Of a stretch of DNA of 64,000 bases, positions 1 through 7,985 are shown piece after piece. Below the pieces are notes generated by a model, which saw only the letters and a list, made by a program, of their open reading frames with translations, did no database searches and had not been told where the DNA came from. Position 1 is the first letter of the stretch, and each line of letters starts with the position of its first letter. The stretch is from JOPF133 sp052144935 (GTDB lineage: Bacteria > Acidobacteriota > Terriglobia > Bryobacterales > Bryobacteraceae): NCBI GenBank assembly GCA_052144935.1, contig JBKQPR010000190.1, positions 1-64,000 on the forward strand, given 5' to 3'. Position numbers and translations under genes: made by a program.

Positions 1-200
1 GCCTCGCCGAAACGATACTCGCCAGGGCTGCCAGATTGAAGCCCCTTCAGCCGTGAAACCGCGTTTTCACGCCGGATCCAAGTTCTAACTGACATCGTCG
101 TATTTTTGCCGGCCCTGGTCGCCCAGTCGCTGACTGGGGGCGATATCACGGAATCATCAAAGAGTTACTGGAAATCTTTAGCGGGAGGTATCTAAACGAG
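1..200. other. Leader region upstream of first receptor gene
   Basis: No gene is visible in these 200 bases. A perfect 7-bp hairpin (CCCAGTC, loop GCT, GACTGGG) lies at 122-138. A purine-rich Shine-Dalgarno (GGGAGGT, 183-189) precedes the ATG at 201. I see no convincing -35/-10 pair. The left edge may be the end of a neighbouring transcription unit. Confidence 0.4.
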
Positions 201-3200
201 ATGAGATTAACAAACGTACGGCTCCTCGGACTGATTTTGATCGCCCTGGCTGCTTGCCTCGGCAGTTTCGCTCAGTCGATCAGCGGGGACCTTTCGGGCG
301 CTATTTACGATGCCACCGGCGCCACCGTGCCAGGTGCGACGGTGATCGCGAAGAATGACGCCACGGGGGTGGAAACCAGCGGCAAGAGCACGGGCACCGG
401 CGAGTATCGTCTGTCAAACCTGCCGCCGGGAACTTATACGGTTACGGTGACGGCGCAGGGTTTCACGAAAGCGCAAGTGAAAGGCGTGGAGGTGAGCCTG
501 AACAAGATTACCACCACCAACGTGAAACTGGACGTCGGCACCAGCACGCAGACCGTGGAAGTCACGGCCGCGGCGGCGGCCATCGACACCACCACGGCGA
601 GCGTGCAGACTTCGTTTGAAACGGCCAGCCTGTCGGACCTGCCGACCGCTTCCGGCGGAAGCGGCGTAATCAACCTTTCGTTGTTGAACGCCGGCGTCGG
701 ATCGAGCGGCGCCGTAGGCTTGGGGTCGGGCCCGTCGGTGGGCGGACAGCGTCCGCGCAACAACAACTTCACGATCGAAGGCATCGATAACAACAGCGGC
801 AGCGTAACGGGGCCGCTGGTGACGGTGCCCAACGACGCGGTGGCCGAATTCACCGTGCAGCAGAACCAGATTTCCCCTGAGTTTGGCCATTCTTCGGGCG
901 GCCAGTTCAACCAGGTGGTGAAGAGCGGCGGAAACGCGTTTCACGGTGAGGCCTACGAGTATTTGCAGAACCGCAATCTCAACGCGGCCGACAACCAGTC
1001 GGCGGTGAATGGCGACGAACTGCACCCGCGTTATGACAACAACCGTTTCGGGGGCGCACTGGGCGGCCCGATCAAGAAGAACAAGATCTTCTTTTACGGT
1101 CTGTACGAATACAATCCGGAGGGCCTCAGCGCCACTCCCGGCTCGCTCTATGCGCCGACCGCGGCCGGTTGGGCGACCATCAGCGGGATCGCCGGGATCA
1201 ACCCGACGAACCTGAGCCAGTTGAAGACCTACGTGGGCACCGCGCCTTCGGCCGTTTCCGCGGCCAGCGTGGGCGGGTATCCGCTGGTGGGAGCAGGCAA
1301 TGAGAGCCTGGGATGGACTGCCGCACAGGCGGCGGCGGCGCAAGCTGTCCAGATTGGCCAGATCAGCTTCAATGCGCCGTCCTACTCCAACAGCGACGCC
1401 GGCGTAGGCGCGCTTGACGTCACCATCTCCGAGAAGGACAGCCTGCGCGCGCGTTTCATTCTGAACCGCTCCGGCTATATCGACACCGCTTCCCAATTTC
1501 CGGTTTTCTACCAAACGGTCCCCACCAACACCTACCTGGCTACGTTCACCGAGTTCCACACCTTCTCGCCCACGCTGACCAACGAGTTCCGTATGGGTTA
1601 CAACCGCTACTCCAACACGCTCCCGGCCGGAAACTATAAGTGGCCGGGGCTGGATCAATTCCCCACCGTTGCGGTTTATGAATTGAACATCAGCAATTTG
1701 GGTCCGGACGGCAACGCGCCGCAGGCCGGCATCCAGAACCAATACCAAATCGCCGACAACATGAGCTGGACCAAGGGCACGCACAGCTTGAAGTTCGGTT
1801 TTGACGGATGGAAGCAGATTTCTCCGCAGAGCTTCACGCAGCGCTCGCGCGGCGATTACGAATGGAGCTACCTCTCGGACTATCTGTTCGACTACTACCC
1901 GGACTACATTGCGCAGCGCTCGCTGGGCGGCAAGGAGTATTACGGCGACCGGATCTTCACCGGTTTCTATGTCAACGACAGTTGGAAGGTGAAGCCGAAC
2001 CTGACGGCGAACGTGGGTCTGCGCTACGAATATCAGACGGTTCCTTACAGCGAAACTCTGCAGACGGTCAACGCCATCTCCAACGTTCCGGGGCTGATCG
2101 TATTCCAGAAGCCGACGGCGATGACCAATGCATGGATGCCGCGAGTGGGCCTGGCGTATTCGCCGGGAACCAGCGGCAAGACCTCCATCCGCGCCGGTTT
2201 CGGCCGCAGCTTCGACGTGCTGGTGGATAACTTCGGCTTGCTCACCCTGCCTCCGCAGGACACCACCACGGTGGACGTGACGGGTCTCAACCAGGGCGGG
2301 TTCCTGGCTAGCGGCGGCATTCCGCCGAACGCTTCAACGGCCGCTTTGACGCAGGCCCAGGCGCGTGCGGGCACGGGAGGGTACGTTCCCAACCAGGTGC
2401 GCCCCGAATCGCTGCAATGGAACATCGGAGTTCAACATGTGTTCCACGAAAACTACACGTTTGAGAGCCGCTACCTGGGCACGCGCGGTATCCACTTGCC
2501 GGTGCAGGCGCAGTTGAACCGCATACCGGTTGTGAATCCCTCGAACGCTCTACCGATTTACTCCGCGGCCCCGAGCCAGGCGGCGTTGAACGCGTTGACC
2601 AGCAACTTGACCACTCTCACCAACCTCTACAACGCCGGTGGTAACATAGATCCGGCTTATCTGGCTGCCGGATTCACGGGCATCATCACCAGCTACCAGC
2701 CCTGGGGCAACTCCACCTATCACGGTTGGGCCAACCAATTGACGCGCCGCTTCTCCAACGGCCTGCAGTTTGTGGCCGCTTACACCTTCAGCCACAATAT
2801 TGACGATTCCACGGCCGAAGTGTTCAGCACGTACACCACGCCGCGCCGTCCCGAGAACATTCGCAACCTGCGCGCCGACCGCGCCAGTTCGGCGCTGGAT
2901 CACCGTCATCGCTTCACCTATCAGGTTCTGTATGACACCCCCTGGTACAACAAATCCAAGAACTGGGCGATGAAGAACCTGATCGGCAACTGGGAAGTCG
3001 CGCCGATTTACACCTACCAGACCGGTACCTGGTACACCGTGCAAAGCGGCCTGGACTCTAACCTGAACGGCGATTCTGCCGGCGACCGCGCGGCAGTCAA
3101 CGCCGGCGGGAACCCGGACATCGGCAGCGGTACCACGGCTCTGAAGAATAGCGCGGGCGCTACCGTGGCCTTCCTGATCAATAATCCGGCCGCCGGCTAT

Positions 3201-3521
3201 GTGACGGTTCCCAAGGGTGGTCTTTCCACCGCGGGCCGCAACACCATGCGCATGAACCCGATCGACAACATCGACGCCACGATTGCGAAGAATGTGGCGA
3301 TCGGCGAAAAGTATAGGCTCCAGTTCGCCGGCCGCTTCCTCAACATCTTCAACCACCCGCAGTATGTGGGCGGTTACATCAGCGACGTGGCTCCCATCGG
3401 ATTCACCAGCGGCTCGGTACACAACTTCACGATTCCATCCACGTCGCTGTTCAACGAGGATTCGCAGGTGTTTTCGAGCAATCCGCGCAGCATCGCTGTC
3501 TCCGCCAAGTTCATCTTCTAG
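201..3521 (+). CDS. Oar-like TonB-dependent outer-membrane receptor with carboxypeptidase-regulatory domain
   Basis: This 1106-residue protein starts with a signal peptide (MRLTNVRLLGLILIALAAC..., cleavage near AQS, residue 25). A CarboxypepD_reg-type beta-sandwich follows at about residues 28-115 (GAIYDATGATVPGATV, then a YRLSNLPPGTYTV-like strand). Next come a plug-like region at about 120-250, with FTIEGIDNN, and a long beta-barrel. It ends in the aromatic signature SAKFIF expected of barrel proteins. This architecture is typical of the very large Oar-like receptor families of Acidobacteria, thought to import or bind polymers at the outer membrane; the substrate is unknown. A GGGAGGT ribosome site supports the start at 201. 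A strong intrinsic terminator follows, so it is probably monocistronic. Confidence 0.9.
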   Translation: MRLTNVRLLGLILIALAACLGSFAQSISGDLSGAIYDATGATVPGATVIAKNDATGVETSGKSTGTGEYRLSNLPPGTYTVTVTAQGFTKAQVKGVEVSLNKITTTNVKLDVGTSTQTVEVTAAAAAIDTTTASVQTSFETASLSDLPTASGGSGVINLSLLNAGVGSSGAVGLGSGPSVGGQRPRNNNFTIEGIDNNSGSVTGPLVTVPNDAVAEFTVQQNQISPEFGHSSGGQFNQVVKSGGNAFHGEAYEYLQNRNLNAADNQSAVNGDELHPRYDNNRFGGALGGPIKKNKIFFYGLYEYNPEGLSATPGSLYAPTAAGWATISGIAGINPTNLSQLKTYVGTAPSAVSAASVGGYPLVGAGNESLGWTAAQAAAAQAVQIGQISFNAPSYSNSDAGVGALDVTISEKDSLRARFILNRSGYIDTASQFPVFYQTVPTNTYLATFTEFHTFSPTLTNEFRMGYNRYSNTLPAGNYKWPGLDQFPTVAVYELNISNLGPDGNAPQAGIQNQYQIADNMSWTKGTHSLKFGFDGWKQISPQSFTQRSRGDYEWSYLSDYLFDYYPDYIAQRSLGGKEYYGDRIFTGFYVNDSWKVKPNLTANVGLRYEYQTVPYSETLQTVNAISNVPGLIVFQKPTAMTNAWMPRVGLAYSPGTSGKTSIRAGFGRSFDVLVDNFGLLTLPPQDTTTVDVTGLNQGGFLASGGIPPNASTAALTQAQARAGTGGYVPNQVRPESLQWNIGVQHVFHENYTFESRYLGTRGIHLPVQAQLNRIPVVNPSNALPIYSAAPSQAALNALTSNLTTLTNLYNAGGNIDPAYLAAGFTGIITSYQPWGNSTYHGWANQLTRRFSNGLQFVAAYTFSHNIDDSTAEVFSTYTTPRRPENIRNLRADRASSALDHRHRFTYQVLYDTPWYNKSKNWAMKNLIGNWEVAPIYTYQTGTWYTVQSGLDSNLNGDSAGDRAAVNAGGNPDIGSGTTALKNSAGATVAFLINNPAAGYVTVPKGGLSTAGRNTMRMNPIDNIDATIAKNVAIGEKYRLQFAGRFLNIFNHPQYVGGYISDVAPIGFTSGSVHNFTIPSTSLFNEDSQVFSSNPRSIAVSAKFIF

Positions 3522-3549
3522 GAATTGGCGCACGCGGTTTGTGGTGCAG

Positions 3550-3577
3550 GGGGAGCCTTCCGGCTCCCCTTTTTTAT
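3550..3577 (+). terminator. Intrinsic terminator after first receptor gene
   Basis: A perfect 8-bp stem (GGGGAGCC / GGCTCCCC) with loop TTCC is followed by six T residues and ATT. It begins 29 bases after the receptor stop codon, a textbook rho-independent terminator. Confidence 0.9.
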
Positions 3578-3657
3578 TGGTCCCCCTCCCTCCTGAACGC
3601 GGCGCGCGTCCACCGGCCATGGCCGCGGTTGTCTCAGGAGAACTCCTTGGGGGCCAC

Positions 3658-3731
3658 GCCAACCCCCGCCGCCAACCCCCGCTGCCAACCCCCGCCGCCA
3701 ACCCCCGCCGCCAACCCCCGCCGCCAACCCC
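3658..3731. repeat. 13-bp tandem repeat (about six copies)
   Basis: Five full units and one partial unit of GCCAACCCCCGCC run head to tail, with one C-to-T variant in the second unit. The array ends exactly where a TTGACA promoter element begins. An upstream ATG (3539) reads through it in frame with the next receptor, but the encoded Asn/Pro/Arg-rich stretch has no signal peptide, so I treat the array as noncoding. Confidence 0.85.
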
Positions 3732-3761
3732 TTGACAAAACTAGCGGTAAAGCCATAGAAT
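3732..3761 (+). promoter_or_regulatory. Sigma70-type promoter for second receptor
   Basis: A consensus -35 TTGACA (3732-3737) and a near-consensus -10 TAGAAT (3756-3761) are separated by 18 bp. The -35 abuts the last repeat unit. Transcription would start near 3768, about 80 bases before the chosen ATG at 3848. Confidence 0.7.
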
Positions 3762-3847
3762 CGCTCCCAAGCGTATCGGCCCAGTTCCGTTGCATGGGCT
3801 GGCCAAGTCAGTTGGTTAGTGGCAATTCGCTTGCAAGGAGAGGATAC

Positions 3848-6800
3848 ATGTTTGTCCGCAAAAGGGGTTCTTTTTCGCCGTTCGGGCTGGCTATGGGGAT
3901 TCTCATGATCTCCAGCAGCCCATCCTGGTCCCAATCAACGGCCACCGGCACCGTTTCCGGCCAGGTCGTCGACGCACAGAAGGCCGTGGTGGCAGGGACC
4001 GAAGTGAAGTTGCTTGACCCTACCACCAACAAGCCGTTGACCACGACGACCAACAACAACGGGCGTTACATTTTCCTGGACGTTTCGCCCGGAACGTACA
4101 ACCTCACGTTCAACAAAACCGGCTTCTCGGTTTACCAGGTGAACGGGCAGGTAGTGAACGTGGGCGAGGTGCTCACCATCAACGCCGCTTTGGACGTCGG
4201 GGCCACCAGCACCACAGTCGAAGTCAACTCCGTGGTGGGCGCCGAATTGCAGACTTCCAACTCGACCGTAGGTTCCACGATCAACAGCGATTCCATGCTG
4301 TACCTTCCCAACTTGGGCAGAGAAGCCACGACGCTGGCGCTTTTCCAGCCGGGCGTATCGCCGGAGGGGTCGGTGGCGGGAGCGATATACGACCAGAACA
4401 CCTTCCAGCTCGATGGAGCCAACAACTCCGACGATATGGATGGCAGCGCGAACGTCTACAACCCGAGATCCGCGGCGGCTAACGCCCCCACGGGCGCAGT
4501 GCCGACGCCGATTGAGAGCGTCGAGGAGTTCAAGATCAGCACCAGCGGCCAGACCGCGGACTTCAACGGGTCCTCCGGCAGCCAGGTGCAAATGGCCACC
4601 AAACGCGGCTCCAATGCCTTCCATGGCGCGGGTTACGAATTTTACTACGCCAGCGACGTGGGCGCGGCCAACAACTGGGATGCGAACCATACGCCATCGG
4701 GCAACCTGGGCTATACGCCTCTGCCCATCACGCACAACAACCGTTTCGGCGGCGCGTTGGGCGGCCCGCTGGTTCCCAAGAATTTCCTGGGAGGCAAATG
4801 GTATTTCTTCGTCAATTACGAGGGCTTCCGCTTCCCGCAGTCGTCGATTATCGAGAGGACCGTTCCGACGGCGCTGCTGGACGCCGGCGTCATCCAGATT
4901 ACCGAAGGAAGCGCCCACGTCCCCTACAACCTCAATCCGAATGCGGTCACGGTGGGCGGCGTGATTTACCAGCCCGCGGTGTGCCCGGCCGGCTCGTGCG
5001 ACCCGCGCGGAATCGGCTTGAATTCGCTGGTGTCGCAGATCTGGAACAAGGAAATGCCCGCGCCCAACGTGGCTTCGGGTGGCGACCACTATAACACGCA
5101 GGGATTCCAGGGATCGATTGGCACACCCCTCAAGTCCAACAGCGAAGTGGCCCGCATCGACCACGATTTCAACGATAAGTGGCGCTTCATGACCAGCTAT
5201 CGCTACTATCGCTACGTGGCGCTCACCACCAACCAAGTGGACATCGGCGGCGCGCTGCCGGGAGACAAGCTGGGACAGCCGGCCGCCCAAGCGCCGCGGC
5301 CCCTGATTCCGAGCTATTGGGTGGCCGGCCTGACCACCAACATCAATGCCACCACGACCAACGATTTCCGCTTCAGCTACCTGCGCAACTTCTGGCAATG
5401 GGGAACGGCCGGCGCCGTGCCGCAGCTTCCGGGTTTGGGTGCGGCCCTCGAAATCGGCGGCGAGAGCACGAGTGCCCTGATTCCGTACAACGTCAACAAC
5501 CAGAACGTCCGCCAGCGTTTCTGGGACGGCCAGGACAAGGCCATCCGCGACGATATCACGAAGATCAAGGGCAACCACCTGATCAGCTTCGGCGGCCAAT
5601 ATCAGCGCAACTTCGATTACCACCTGCGCACCGACAACGGCGGCGGCATCATGAATCAGCCGGTGGACCAGATCGGACCGAGTTCGGGTACGGCGCCGGG
5701 CATGTCGTTCTCCACGAACTACATTCCGGCGGGGGTTCCGTCCTCGCAATACACGACTTACGAGAAACTCTACGAAGAAGTCCTGGGGATCGTCACCCAG
5801 CCGCAGATGCTGTTCACGCGCAGTGGGCCGCAACTGACCCTGAACCCGCCTGGAACGCCGATGTTCGACCAGAGCACCATTCCTTCGTACAACCTGTACT
5901 TCACCGACACCTGGCACATGAAGCCCAGTTTCACCCTGACCTACGGCCTGGGTTACACGCTGGAAATGCCGCCCGTCGAACGGAACGGCAAGCAGATCGA
6001 ACTGACGGATACGAACGGGAAGCCGATCGCGGTCGCCGACTACATGCAGCAGCGCCAGGCCGCAGCTCTGGCGGGCCAAGTCTACAACCCGACGCTGGCG
6101 TATACCAACATCGGGAACGTCACGGGCGCCAGCAAGAAGTACCCCTATAATCCCTTCTATGGCGGACTCAGCCCGCGCGTTTCGGCGGCCTGGAATCCGC
6201 ACTTCCAGAGCGGGATTCTGGGAGCGCTGTTGGGCGATGGCAAGACCGTGATCCGTGGCGGCTACGGCCGCATCTTCAGCCGATTGAACGGCGTGGGTCT
6301 GGTGCTGATTCCGCTGCTCGGTGTCGGCTTGGGCCAGCCCGTCGCCTGCGTCGGCGCCAGCAGCAACGGCCAGTGCCTGGGCAACGGCGCGGTCACTCCG
6401 CAAACCGCCTTCCGCATAGGCACAGACGGTTTGACGGCGCCCCTACCCGCCATTTCCCAAACGCTGACGGAGCCGTTCGTTCCCGGCTTTAACGGCAATG
6501 CCGCCGCCGGCGCGGGTTCCGTGCTGGATCCGAATTTCCGGCCCGCCCGCACCGACAACGTGACCATCAGCATCCAGCGGGAACTGGGCCACCAGAAGGC
6601 CATCCTGGAAGTGGGCTACATCGGGCGCATCATCCGCAACGAGTGGCAACAGATCAACTTCGATGCGGTTCCGACCATGACTACGCTGGGCGGCCAGAGT
6701 TTCGCCCAAGCCTTCGCCGCCACTTATTGGGCGATCGCGCAGGGCAGAGCGCCCGCGCCACAGGCATTCTTTGAGAGCGCCTTGGGCGGAGCGAATTCCG

Positions 6801-7861
6801 CTTTCTGCAAAGGCTTCGGCAGTTGCACCGCGGCCATAGCCCAGAACTCGACCATGAACAGCCAGATTGCGGGTACCCAGGTCTACGACTTTTGGGCGGC
6901 CCTGAATAGCACTTCCTCCTGGACCCTGGGCCGCACCATGCCCAGTTCGCCCATTAACGGAGGCAGCGGCCAGGTGTCCGGGGTATTTACCGATACCAGC
7001 AACGGTTACGGCAACTACAATGCCGGCTATCTTTCGTTGACCACCCATGACTGGCACGGCGTCACGCTGCGCTCCAACCTCACCTATGGCCGCGCCCTGG
7101 GCACCGGCAACCAGGTGCAGGCCACCAGCGAATATACCGTGCTCGACCCCTGGAACATGCACGCCATGTACGGTCCCCAATACTTCGACTACAAGTTCAT
7201 CTACAACTTGAGCCTGATCTACCACCCGACCTTCTACCGGACACAGAAGGGCGTGGCCGGCCACCTGTTGGGCGGCTGGACCATCGCTCCCCTCCTGACT
7301 GCCCACAGCGGCGCACCGCTGTCCGTATATAGCTACAGCGGCGGCTGCCAGTCGTTCGGTGAAACCAACTGCTCCGTCGGCAGTTCGCTCGATGGCGCGG
7401 TGCTCAACGGGCCGTTCACCTACGGCAATTCCGCTCATTTCAACCAGGCCGTGAGCGAAAGCGCCTCGGCCAATCCCAACGGTGTGGGCGTCAACGCCAA
7501 CACCGACAACGGCGGGCAAAACGTCCAGATGTACACCAACCCGGTGGGAGCCTTCAACGACTACCGCAACTGCGTTTTAGGTTACGACACCAATTGCGGT
7601 TCCAACGGCAATATCCGCGGTCTGCCGACCTGGAACGTCGACGCCACGGTGTCCAAGGACATCGGCGTGTGGAAGGAAGGACGCGTGGGCGCCACCCTCA
7701 TCTTCCAGTTCACCAACCTGTTCAACCATGTCCGCCTGACCGATCCGTACCTGGATATCACCGACCCGGCGGACTTTGGAGTGCTGGGAACTTCGAATCC
7801 CAACGGCGGCCAGGAAAACACGCCGCGCAACATGGAGTTCGGCCTCCGGATCCACTTCTAG
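3848..7861 (+). CDS. Oar-like TonB-dependent outer-membrane receptor, large form
   Basis: This is a 1337-residue receptor. I chose the start at 3848 because it follows AAGGAGAGG and opens a signal peptide (MFVRKRGSFSPFGLAMGILM..., cleavage near SQS). The longer in-frame extension to 3539 would read through the terminator, tandem repeat and promoter. After the signal come a CarboxypepD_reg domain (about 33-120, VSGQVVDAQKAVVAGTEV), a plug-like region with FQLDGANNSDDMDG, and a barrel ending GLRIHF. It is paralogous in layout to the gene at 201 but with little obvious sequence identity. The role is probably outer-membrane uptake or binding; the ligand is unknown. Confidence 0.9.
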   Translation: MFVRKRGSFSPFGLAMGILMISSSPSWSQSTATGTVSGQVVDAQKAVVAGTEVKLLDPTTNKPLTTTTNNNGRYIFLDVSPGTYNLTFNKTGFSVYQVNGQVVNVGEVLTINAALDVGATSTTVEVNSVVGAELQTSNSTVGSTINSDSMLYLPNLGREATTLALFQPGVSPEGSVAGAIYDQNTFQLDGANNSDDMDGSANVYNPRSAAANAPTGAVPTPIESVEEFKISTSGQTADFNGSSGSQVQMATKRGSNAFHGAGYEFYYASDVGAANNWDANHTPSGNLGYTPLPITHNNRFGGALGGPLVPKNFLGGKWYFFVNYEGFRFPQSSIIERTVPTALLDAGVIQITEGSAHVPYNLNPNAVTVGGVIYQPAVCPAGSCDPRGIGLNSLVSQIWNKEMPAPNVASGGDHYNTQGFQGSIGTPLKSNSEVARIDHDFNDKWRFMTSYRYYRYVALTTNQVDIGGALPGDKLGQPAAQAPRPLIPSYWVAGLTTNINATTTNDFRFSYLRNFWQWGTAGAVPQLPGLGAALEIGGESTSALIPYNVNNQNVRQRFWDGQDKAIRDDITKIKGNHLISFGGQYQRNFDYHLRTDNGGGIMNQPVDQIGPSSGTAPGMSFSTNYIPAGVPSSQYTTYEKLYEEVLGIVTQPQMLFTRSGPQLTLNPPGTPMFDQSTIPSYNLYFTDTWHMKPSFTLTYGLGYTLEMPPVERNGKQIELTDTNGKPIAVADYMQQRQAAALAGQVYNPTLAYTNIGNVTGASKKYPYNPFYGGLSPRVSAAWNPHFQSGILGALLGDGKTVIRGGYGRIFSRLNGVGLVLIPLLGVGLGQPVACVGASSNGQCLGNGAVTPQTAFRIGTDGLTAPLPAISQTLTEPFVPGFNGNAAAGAGSVLDPNFRPARTDNVTISIQRELGHQKAILEVGYIGRIIRNEWQQINFDAVPTMTTLGGQSFAQAFAATYWAIAQGRAPAPQAFFESALGGANSAFCKGFGSCTAAIAQNSTMNSQIAGTQVYDFWAALNSTSSWTLGRTMPSSPINGGSGQVSGVFTDTSNGYGNYNAGYLSLTTHDWHGVTLRSNLTYGRALGTGNQVQATSEYTVLDPWNMHAMYGPQYFDYKFIYNLSLIYHPTFYRTQKGVAGHLLGGWTIAPLLTAHSGAPLSVYSYSGGCQSFGETNCSVGSSLDGAVLNGPFTYGNSAHFNQAVSESASANPNGVGVNANTDNGGQNVQMYTNPVGAFNDYRNCVLGYDTNCGSNGNIRGLPTWNVDATVSKDIGVWKEGRVGATLIFQFTNLFNHVRLTDPYLDITDPADFGVLGTSNPNGGQENTPRNMEFGLRIHF

Positions 7862-7875
7862 GCGCTAGCATCCGG

Positions 7876-7906
7876 CGGGGCAGGCTCTCTTTGGAGCCTC
7901 GCCCCG
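7876..7906 (+). terminator. GC-rich hairpin after second receptor
   Basis: CGGGGC-AGGCTC pairs with GAGCCTCGCCCCG with one bulged base, 15 bases after the receptor stop. There is no clear T-run, so it may terminate weakly or act as an mRNA 3' stabilising hairpin. Confidence 0.45.
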
Positions 7907-7985
7907 CTTCTGCCAGAGACCCCAGCCGGCTTGCCCCACCGCGGTCACGCGGCGTTGTATCCTATGCTGGTAGCGGCTGCAACTG

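Noticed and set aside
3658..3731. Possible CRISPR array
   Set aside because: Units are 13 bp and contiguous with no spacers and no cas genes nearby.
3539..3847. N-terminal extension of the second receptor
   Set aside because: Would be translated across a terminator, a tandem repeat and a promoter. A signal peptide with good ribosome site starts at 3848.
3935..6403. 822-codon leftward ORF inside the second receptor
   Set aside because: Shadow frame of the receptor, without signal, motif or ribosome site.
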